DNA from: Rubrivivax sp.
GTDB taxonomy: Bacteria > Pseudomonadota > Gammaproteobacteria > Burkholderiales > Burkholderiaceae_C
Assembly: GCA_019635285.1 (NCBI GenBank)
Contig: JAHBZS010000042.1
Span: 1 to 42,460 of the forward strand
Length of the DNA stretch: 42,460 nt
Direction: 5' to 3'
Shown here: in pieces, positions 32,904-42,460 of the stretch
Numbering within the stretch: the first letter of the stretch is position 1
Layout: every line of letters starts with the position of its first letter
The notes under the pieces: generated by a model
What the model saw: only the letters and a program-made list of their open reading frames with translations
Databases searched by the model: none
Told to the model about the DNA's origin: nothing
Program-made: the position numbers and the translations under genes

Positions 32904-33221
32904 TCACAGACCTTCGCGCGGCGGGTGTTCGGGGGGGATCTCGGAATGGCCGCTGTCGCTGCGCGACACGGGTGCCGGCAACGTGGCCGCTGCCGGCGTC
33001 AGGCGCAAGGCCTCGCGGCGGTGGCGCCACCAGCTGGGCACCATGGCCAGCACGCCGAGCGCGCAGCCGGCGGCAAACACCACCAGCACCACGATGACCA
33101 TGGGCGCATGCCATTCGACGCCGAAGAACCAGCGCACGCTGGCGCTCTGCTGGTTGTTCAGCGCAAAGGCGAAGAGCGTGAAGAAGATCAGCGCCCTGAA
33201 GAGCCAGACGAGGATTCGCAT
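32904..33221 (-). CDS. lapA: LapA domain (DUF1049) membrane protein
   Basis: Partner of LapB in LPS assembly, 105 residues. It has two hydrophobic helices, LVWLFRALIFFTLFAFAL (about 4-21) and MVIVVLVVFAAGCALGVLAM (about 41-60), separated by the short NNQQSASVRWFFGVEWHAP loop typical of LapA. A soluble tail follows. The start at 33221 has a TAGAAT box 9 nt upstream and no Shine-Dalgarno, so it may be leaderless. Order ihfB-lapA-lapB is conserved in proteobacteria. Confidence 0.92.
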   Translation of the reverse strand: MRILVWLFRALIFFTLFAFALNNQQSASVRWFFGVEWHAPMVIVVLVVFAAGCALGVLAMVPSWWRHRREALRLTPAAATLPAPVSRSDSGHSEIPPEHPPREGL

Positions 33222-33230
33222 GCCCGTCCG

Positions 33231-33236
33231 ATTCTA
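33231..33236 (-). promoter_or_regulatory. Putative -10 for lapA-lapB
   Basis: Minus-strand CCCCTAGAATCGG holds TAGAAT 9 nt before the ATG at 33221, between the ihfB stop and lapA. It matches the CCTAGAAT motif at two other genes of the window. It would give lapAB, and the coupled glycosyltransferase, a promoter separate from ihfB. Confidence 0.45.
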
Positions 33237-33246
33237 GGGGCGCTGT

Positions 33247-33564
33247 CTAGTCGTTCGACGGTGCGTCTGCGGGGCCCGGCGGCACGCGGTGGTCCACCGA
33301 CTCGCGCAAGGCCTTGCCGGGCTTGAAGTGAGGCACCAGCTTTTCAGGAATGATGACCTGCTCGCCGCTGCGCGGGTTGCGCCCGACGCGCGGCGGGCGC
33401 CGGCTGATCGAGAAGCTGCCGAAACCGCGGATCTCGATGCGGTGCCCGCGCGCCAGCGCGTCGGACATCGCGTCGAGAATGGTCTTGACCGCGAACTCGG
33501 TGTCGCGTTGCGTCAGCTGGGCGAAGCGATCGGCCAGTCGGGCCACGAGATCGGAACGGGTCAT
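33247..33564 (-). CDS. ihfB: Integration host factor beta subunit
   Basis: DNA-bending nucleoid protein that pairs with IhfA. The 105 residues begin [37 protein letters not shown] and the [20 protein letters not shown] arm (about 60-79) carry the proline that intercalates in DNA. It has a short C-terminal extension ([15 protein letters not shown]) beyond the standard 94-95 residues, seen in other Burkholderiales. Located 30 nt after rpsA, the universal proteobacterial order. Confidence 0.96.
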   Translation of the reverse strand: MTRSDLVARLADRFAQLTQRDTEFAVKTILDAMSDALARGHRIEIRGFGSFSISRRPPRVGRNPRSGEQVIIPEKLVPHFKPGKALRESVDHRVPPGPADAPSND

Positions 33565-33594
33565 CGCAGCAGCGTCCTTTGCGTCAACCCTGCG

Positions 33595-35307
<1,713 letters not shown>

Positions 35308-35437
35308 GTCTGTGTTCCTGCGTCGGCCCGATGCCGACATGGGTTAAAGGTGGACCCTGCACCACCCCTTGGGGACCTGACGGCCACTGCGGGGAAGGGT
35401 GGTGCGCTCTTTGGCCGGACGCCCGAAACCTGCGGCT
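35308..35437 (-). promoter_or_regulatory. Structured rpsA leader
   Basis: Between aroA-cmk and rpsA the minus-strand leader contains a 9-bp stem GCACCACCC/GGGTGGTGC (35359-35367 and 35397-35405), a CCCC-TT-GGGG stem (35365-35374) that would compete with it, and GTCGGC/GCCGAC (35322-35327, 35333-35338) just upstream of the ribosome-binding site. S1 represses its own mRNA through leader structure in enterobacteria, so autoregulation is plausible. The promoter itself is not obvious. Confidence 0.5.
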
Positions 35438-37483
35438 TCAGTCGAAGGGCCTGCGCTGTTGCCACCAACCCAGCACCACGTCGACCGATTCGTCGACGGA
35501 CAGTGCGGAGTTGTCCAGCGCCAGCGCATCTTCGGCGGGCTTCAAAGGCGCGATGCTGCGGGTTCGGTCCCGCGCGTCGCGCGCCTCGAGGTCTGCACGA
35601 AGGTCTGTGATGTTAGCTTGAATTCCCTTTGAAATCAACTGTTTATGCCGCCGGCTCGCACGCTGCGCGGCGCTGGCCGTGAGAAACACCTTGAGCGCCG
35701 CGTCCGGAAACACCACCGTGCCCATGTCGCGGCCGTCGGCCACCAGCCCGGGCGGGCGGCGAAAGGCCAGTTGCAGGCTGTGCAGCGCCTCGCGCACGGC
35801 CGGCAGCGCGGCGATGCGCGAGGCCAGGCTGCCCACGTCTTCGCGCCGCAGTTCGTCGCTCACCGGGCGGCCGCGCAGCATCACCGCCGCGCCTTCGAAG
35901 CGCAGGTCGAGCAGCGCGGCCAGGCGCGCCAGCGCCGCCTCGTCGTCGGGCGCGATGCCGTCCTGCAGCGCCGCCAGCGCCGTGGTGCGGTACAGCGAGC
36001 CCGAGTCCAGCGTGTGGTAGCCCAGACGCGCGGCCAGCGCCGCGGCCAGCGTGCCCTTGCCGGACGCCGTGGGCCCGTCGACGGTGATCACCGGCACGTC
36101 CTGCGCGTCGGCGCTGACCACGCCGAACAGCGTCTCGAAATAGTCCGGGAAGGTCTTGCCCACGCAGCGCGGGTCCAGGATGCGCACCGGCAGCCCGGGG
36201 CCGTCGCTGGCTGGGCGGCCGGCCAGCGCATTGAAGGCGGCCAGCGACGCGCACATCGCCATGCGGTGGTCGTCGTAGGTATGGATGGTCGCCGGCTGCC
36301 AGCGCGCCGGCGGCGTCACCTCGATGAAGTCGGGCCCCTCGGTGACGGCGGCACCGAGCTTGCGCAGCTCGGTGGCCATCGCGGCGATGCGGTCGGTTTC
36401 CTTGACGCGCCAGCTGGCGATGTTGGTCAGCCGGGTCGTGCCCTCGGCGTACAGCGCCATCACCGCCAGCGTCATCGCGGCGTCGGGGATGTGGTTGCAG
36501 TCCAGCGTCAAGGCCTGCAGCGGCCAGGCGCCGCGCGAAACCTGCAGCCAGCCCGGGCCGGCCTGCACGCGCGCGCCCATCGCTTGGGCCGCGTCGACGA
36601 AGCGGATGTCGCCCTGGATGGAGTCGCTGCCTACGCCCTCGATGCGCAGCGGCGCGCCGCCGTGCGCGGCGATGGCGCCCAGCGCGATGAAGTACGAGGC
36701 CGACGAGGCATCGCCTTCGACATGGATCGCGCCGGGTGAGCGGTAGCGGCTGCCGCGCGGCACGGTGAAGCGGCGCCATTGCTCGTGCGCCACCTCGATG
36801 CCGAAGCGCGCCAGCAGCTTGAGGGTGATGTGCACATAGGGCTTGGAGATCAGCTCGCCCTGCACCTCGATGACGATGTCCTGCGCCTCGGACACCAGCG
36901 GCAGCGCCAGCAGCAGCGCGCTGAGGAACTGGCTGGACACATCGCCGCGCACGGGGATCGGCGCCTGCGTGCGCAGCCGGCCGCCGGCCTGGCCTTGCAC
37001 GCGCAGCGGCGGATAGCCGGGCTGGCCCAGATCGACGATGTCGCAACCCAGCGCGCGCAGCGCCTCCACCAGGTCGCCGATGGGCCGCTCGTGCATGCGC
37101 GGCACGCCGGACAGCTCGAAGCGCCCGCCCTGCGTGGCCGCCAGCAAGGCCAGCGCGGCCGTCAGCGGCCGCATCGCGGTGCCGGCGTTGCCGAGGAACA
37201 GCGCGGCCTCGTGCGTGCGCAGCCGTCCGCCCAGGCCGCCGATGCGCAGCGCACTGCCACCCGCCCGCGATTCGGCCGGCTGCACCTCGCAGCCCAGTGC
37301 GCGCAGCGCATCGAGCATGACCTGCGTGTCGTCGGACGCCAGCGGCTCGTGCACCAGCGTCTCGCCTTCGGCCAGCGCGGCGAGCAGCAGCACGCGGTTG
37401 GAGATGCTCTTCGAGCCCGGCAGCCGCACCGTGCCGGAGGCGCCGCGCAGCGGCGGCAGGTCGAGGAAGGGAATGTCGAACAC
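35438..37483 (-). CDS. aroA/cmk: Fused EPSP synthase (AroA) - cytidylate kinase (Cmk)
   Basis: One uninterrupted frame of 681 residues carrying two enzymes. Residues 1-455 are 3-phosphoshikimate 1-carboxyvinyltransferase (shikimate pathway): [14 protein letters not shown] near 19-32, [33 protein letters not shown] near 367, and DDHRMAMC near 410. Residues 460-681 are CMP/dCMP kinase: P-loop [17 protein letters not shown] near 467, [15 protein letters not shown], and [20 protein letters not shown]. All key motifs are intact on both sides, with a short linker (SADAQD). The start is GTG 37483, 8 nt after the tyrA stop. Such fusions are annotated in some Burkholderiales. Confidence 0.94.
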   Translation of the reverse strand: MFDIPFLDLPPLRGASGTVRLPGSKSISNRVLLLAALAEGETLVHEPLASDDTQVMLDALRALGCEVQPAESRAGGSALRIGGLGGRLRTHEAALFLGNAGTAMRPLTAALALLAATQGGRFELSGVPRMHERPIGDLVEALRALGCDIVDLGQPGYPPLRVQGQAGGRLRTQAPIPVRGDVSSQFLSALLLALPLVSEAQDIVIEVQGELISKPYVHITLKLLARFGIEVAHEQWRRFTVPRGSRYRSPGAIHVEGDASSASYFIALGAIAAHGGAPLRIEGVGSDSIQGDIRFVDAAQAMGARVQAGPGWLQVSRGAWPLQALTLDCNHIPDAAMTLAVMALYAEGTTRLTNIASWRVKETDRIAAMATELRKLGAAVTEGPDFIEVTPPARWQPATIHTYDDHRMAMCASLAAFNALAGRPASDGPGLPVRILDPRCVGKTFPDYFETLFGVVSADAQDVPVITVDGPTASGKGTLAAALAARLGYHTLDSGSLYRTTALAALQDGIAPDDEAALARLAALLDLRFEGAAVMLRGRPVSDELRREDVGSLASRIAALPAVREALHSLQLAFRRPPGLVADGRDMGTVVFPDAALKVFLTASAAQRASRRHKQLISKGIQANITDLRADLEARDARDRTRSIAPLKPAEDALALDNSALSVDESVDVVLGWWQQRRPFD

Positions 37484-37491
37484 GGCCGGCC

Positions 37492-38376
37492 CTAGCGTGC
37501 CGGCGGCACCCGCGGCGCGCCCATCTGCCAGCCGCGCCGGCCCTCGCTGGCCACGCGCAGCAGTTCCTGCAGCGCCGCGCCGTTGCCGGCGAGCATCACC
37601 TGTTCCAGCGCGTCCAGCGACTGGCGAAAGCGCTGCGACTGCTTCAGCACCTCCTCGCGGTTGGCCAGCAGCACGTCGCGCCACATGGTCGGGTCGCTGG
37701 CCGCGATGCGCGTGAAATCGCGGAAGCCCGAGCCCGCCAGCGACAGCAGGTCGCGCCCGGCCGGCTGGCCGAGCACGCTGCCGAAGTAGGCGAAGGCCAG
37801 CAGGTGCGGCAGGTGGCTGACGGCGGCAAAGGCGCTGTCGTGGTTCTCCGGCGTCATCTTCAGCACCTGGGCGCCGATGGCCGACCACACATCGGTGGCC
37901 TTCTGCAGCAGCGTGGCATCGGTCTGCGCCAGCGGCGTCAGGATGACCTGCCGGCCGGCGTACAGCGCGGCGTCGGCATGCTGGATGCCCGAGCCCTCCT
38001 TGCCGGCGATCGGATGGGCCGGGACGAAGCTGGCGATGCGTTCACGCAGGCCGCGCCGTGCGGCGTCGACGACGTCGCGCTTGGTGCTGCCGACGTCCAT
38101 CACCAGGAGCCCCGGTTCGACGAGGTGGCGGATGGCCTTCAGCGTGGTCTCGGTCGCCGCCACCGGCACGGCCAGCAGCACGATGTCGGAGCCCGCCACC
38201 GCCTGCAGTGCCGAGTCGGCGATACCGTCGATGACCCCCATGCGCAGTGCACGCTCGGTGGTCGACGGCGACTTGCTGTAGCCGACCACGCGCTTGACCA
38301 GGGCGCTGCGCTTGAGGGCCAGCGCGAAGCTGCCGCCCATGAGGCCGCAGCCGATGACACCGAGCTGGTTGAACAT
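37492..38376 (-). CDS. tyrA: Prephenate dehydrogenase
   Basis: NAD(P)-dependent enzyme converting prephenate to 4-hydroxyphenylpyruvate on the way to tyrosine. The 294 residues start with a Rossmann [19 protein letters not shown] (about 7-25). LLAVPVAAT, the catalytic-region [14 protein letters not shown] (about 118-131) and [13 protein letters not shown] follow. It is the stand-alone monofunctional type without chorismate mutase or ACT domain. The start is 2 nt from the end of a 33-codon open frame that overlaps pheA. In related genomes hisC usually lies between pheA and tyrA. Confidence 0.95.
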   Translation of the reverse strand: MFNQLGVIGCGLMGGSFALALKRSALVKRVVGYSKSPSTTERALRMGVIDGIADSALQAVAGSDIVLLAVPVAATETTLKAIRHLVEPGLLVMDVGSTKRDVVDAARRGLRERIASFVPAHPIAGKEGSGIQHADAALYAGRQVILTPLAQTDATLLQKATDVWSAIGAQVLKMTPENHDSAFAAVSHLPHLLAFAYFGSVLGQPAGRDLLSLAGSGFRDFTRIAASDPTMWRDVLLANREEVLKQSQRFRQSLDALEQVMLAGNGAALQELLRVASEGRRGWQMGAPRVPPAR

Positions 38377-38378
38377 GT

Positions 38379-38480
38379 TCAGCGCGGCAACGCGCGGCCG
38401 AGCGGCCGCCGCGGAACGGGCTTGGCCGCGCCGCTGGCGGCGTCGGCAGCGGGTGCGAAGGCGCTGCGGGGGCGGGTCAT
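38379..38480 (-). CDS. 33-codon open frame between pheA and tyrA
   Basis: ATG at 38480 overlaps the pheA TGA (ATGA) and the frame ends in TGA two bases before the tyrA ATG, so it exactly bridges the two genes. The product would be basic and Ala/Pro-rich, MTRPRSAFAPAADAASGAAK and on to RRPLGRALPR. It shows no similarity to HisC, TyrA or PheA that can be recognised. It may be a real microprotein, a coupling device that carries ribosomes across the gap, or a remnant left by loss of hisC. Confidence 0.3.
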   Translation of the reverse strand: MTRPRSAFAPAADAASGAAKPVPRRPLGRALPR

Positions 38481-39583
38481 TTCACGTCGACGGGGTAGGT
38501 GCCCAACACCTTGAAGAAGGCGCAGGCCGCGCGCAGCTCGCGCAGGGCCGCGGCAACGTGGGCCTGGTCCGGGTGGCCTTCGAGGTCGATGTAGAAGTAG
38601 TACTCCCACTGCCCGGAGCGGGCGGGCCGCGATTCGAAGCGCGTCATCGACACGCCGTGCGTCTTCAGCGGCACCAGCAGGTCGTGCACGGCGCCCGGCC
38701 GGTTGATCACCGACACGATCAGGCTCGTGCAATCGTGGCCGCTGGCCTTGGGCGCCGGGAGCGACCCGGGCTGGGCGACGATGGCGAAGCGCGTGCGGTT
38801 GTGCGCGTCGTCCTGGATCGCCGGCGCCACCACGTGCAGGCCGTACTCGCTGCCGGCGCGCGTGCTGGCGATGGCCGCCAGCGACGCATCCAGCGCCGCC
38901 AGGCGTGCGCCTTCGGCATTGCTCAACACCGGCCGGCGCTCCACCTGGGGCAGGTGCTGGCTGAGCCAGCCCTGGCACTGCGCCAGCGCCTGCGGATGCG
39001 CCAGCACCGCCTGGATGCCGTCCAGCGTGGGCTCGCGCCGCAGCAGGTTGTGCCGCACGAACAGGCTGGTCTCGCCGATGATGCTCAGCGGCGTGTGCAG
39101 GAACAGGTCCAGCGAGCGCGCCACCACGCCTTCGGTGGAGTTCTCCACCGGCACCACGCCGAAGTCGGCGGCGCCGGAGCTGGTGCCGTGGAATACCTCG
39201 TCGATGCTGTTGCAGGGCACGCGGTCGATGGACGAGCCGAAGTAGCCCAGCGCGGCGGCTTCGCTGAAGGTGCCGGCCGGCCCGAGGAAGGCGACGCGCG
39301 AGCGCCGCTCCAGCGCGCGGCAGGCGGACATGATCTCGCGCCAGATCGGCGCCACGCTGTCGGACTGCAGCGGGCCGGGGTTGGCGGCCTTCAGGCCGTC
39401 GATGACCTGCGCCTCGCGCTCCGGCCGGAAGACGGCGCCACCGGTCTGCTTCTTCAGTTCGCCGACCTCCAGCGCCAGGCCGGCGCGGCGGTTCAGCAGG
39501 GCCAGCAGCTCGCGATCGACGCCGTCGATCTGCGTGCGCAGCGCCAGCAGCGCGGCGTCGTCGCCGTCGGGCGCGCCGCCCAT
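38477..39583 (-). CDS. pheA: Bifunctional chorismate mutase / prephenate dehydratase (P-protein)
   Basis: Enzyme of phenylalanine synthesis, 368 residues. An AroQ-type chorismate mutase is at about 10-95 (LRTQIDGVDRELLALLNRRA, then ELKKQTGG and REIMSACRALE). The dehydratase is at about 103-280 (VAFLGPAGTFSEAAALGYFG, then DFGVVPVENSTEGVV with the catalytic TEG region). A C-terminal ACT regulatory domain has SMTRFESRPARSGQWEYYFY, which includes the ESRP phenylalanine-binding motif. Feedback inhibition by phenylalanine is therefore expected. Its ATG directly abuts the stop of the upstream DUF2059 gene. Confidence 0.96.
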   Translation of the reverse strand: MGGAPDGDDAALLALRTQIDGVDRELLALLNRRAGLALEVGELKKQTGGAVFRPEREAQVIDGLKAANPGPLQSDSVAPIWREIMSACRALERRSRVAFLGPAGTFSEAAALGYFGSSIDRVPCNSIDEVFHGTSSGAADFGVVPVENSTEGVVARSLDLFLHTPLSIIGETSLFVRHNLLRREPTLDGIQAVLAHPQALAQCQGWLSQHLPQVERRPVLSNAEGARLAALDASLAAIASTRAGSEYGLHVVAPAIQDDAHNRTRFAIVAQPGSLPAPKASGHDCTSLIVSVINRPGAVHDLLVPLKTHGVSMTRFESRPARSGQWEYYFYIDLEGHPDQAHVAAALRELRAACAFFKVLGTYPVDVK

Positions 39584-40197
39584 CTACTTGCTCGCCGCCT
39601 TGGCCGGCGCCTTGGGCGGGGTTGCCTTGGGGGCCGATCCGCTGTCGACGGGCGCCGCCGCGGCGGGGGCGCCCAGCGCGGTGCGCACCTTCTGCTCCAG
39701 CGCCTGCAGTTTGGGTTCGACCACGGGGCGCGCCTCGGCGACGAGCTTCTGCATGAAGTTGTTCTGCATCTCCACGCTGGCCTGCTGGAATTTCTTGTTC
39801 ACCGGCGATTCGAACCAGGCGATCAGCTGCTTCAGCTCGTCCTCGGTGAACTTCTCTTCCAGCGTGGCGCCCAAGGTCGTCGGCGCGAGCTTCAGCGCAC
39901 GCTCGCGCACCGGCGGCAGGGTCTCTTCGACGTAGCGCTTGGCGTCGGCCTCGATGGACTTGCCGATGGCCTCGCGCTTGTCGGCCGGAATCTGCGTCTG
40001 CAATACGCGGCCGGCTTCCTGCATCATCTGTGCGGCCGGCCGCTCGACCAGGCTGCGCGCGGCGTTCTCGATGCCCGGCTGCTGCAAGGTCAGCAGCTTC
40101 TGCACCAGTTCCTTCTTGGCCGGCGATGCCGCGGGCGTCTGCGCCTGGGCCAGCGCACAGCCGCTCAGCAGCAGCGCGCCCAGAAGTCTCTTGAATT

Positions 40198-40201
<4 letters not shown>
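39584..40201 (-). CDS. DUF2059 domain exported protein
   Basis: Protein of 205 residues and unknown function. It has a signal peptide MKFKRLLGALLLSGCALAQA (about 1-20); a cysteine at 15 is present, but the sequence around it is not a clear lipobox, so ordinary Sec export is preferred. The helical core (about 30-170) includes FTEDELKQLIAWFESPVNKK, the DUF2059 signature. The tail is Ala/Pro/Lys-rich (SAPKATPPKAPAKAASK). Its ATG overlaps the gyrA stop (ATGA) and pheA starts immediately after its stop, so it is sandwiched in the operon. Confidence 0.88.

Positions 40202-42460
<2,259 letters not shown>

Overview
The window is about 42.5 kb of very GC-rich bacterial chromosome. It almost certainly comes from a betaproteobacterium of the order Burkholderiales, in the Rubrivivax/Leptothrix/Methylibium type of lineage. 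This rests on gene order and protein character: rpsP-rimM-trmD-rplS followed by a Nudix gene, a CobD/CbiB-family gene, rsgA, a pterin dehydratase, an M48 protease and orn; and, at the other end, gyrA, pheA, tyrA, aroA/cmk, rpsA, ihfB, lapA and lapB in one direction. The genus assignment is inference. No tRNA, rRNA, CRISPR array, transposase or phage gene was seen.

Layout, left to right. (1) 1-3256: folK, a DUF47/PhoU-like regulator with the phosphate transporter pit, then a convergent TM2-domain/GNAT pair. (2) 3264-6175: the ribosome and tRNA-modification operon rpsP-rimM-trmD-rplS, then a CoA-pyrophosphatase-type Nudix hydrolase. (3) 6215-10597: a CobD/CbiB-like membrane protein facing rsgA, pterin dehydratase and an M48 protease, with orn divergent. 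A large nested inverted-repeat element fills the convergent gap at 7197-7472. (4) 10598-18667: a DEAD-box helicase with a structured leader, FKBP isomerase, gluQ, a LysR regulator divergent from a pirin, a DUF599 protein, a second palindromic element, egtB and an alpha/beta hydrolase. (5) 18743-23869: dnaE, a patatin-like phospholipase and a secreted ComEA-like HhH protein.

(6) 24135-31721 is the most accessory part. It is a dense cell-surface glycan locus with a GT4-type glycosyltransferase, three paralogous GT-A-like proteins sharing a YGPEYVN signature, another DxD glycosyltransferase, a GT-B protein with bacterial sialyltransferase motifs, a GT8-like protein and a PAPS-type sulfotransferase. 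One paralog is translationally coupled to lapB, which belongs to the LPS-control pair lapA/lapB, so lipopolysaccharide or a related surface glycan is the likely product. (7) 31718-42460: lapB, lapA, ihfB, rpsA, a fused aroA-cmk, tyrA, pheA, a secreted DUF2059 protein and the 3' part of gyrA, all on the minus strand. Aromatic amino acid, nucleotide and translation genes are packed with 0-10 nt gaps or ATGA overlaps. Relative to other Burkholderiales, serC and hisC are missing here, and a 33-codon open frame sits where hisC would be.

Two sequence-level themes run through the window. First, at least eight genes have a TANNAT-like -10 box ending only 5-10 nt before the start codon and no visible Shine-Dalgarno, which points to leaderless transcripts. 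Second, a structured repeat with TAGGAGCC/GGCTCCTA ends occurs complete at 7197-7472 and as fragments at 2279-2296 and 25222-25269.
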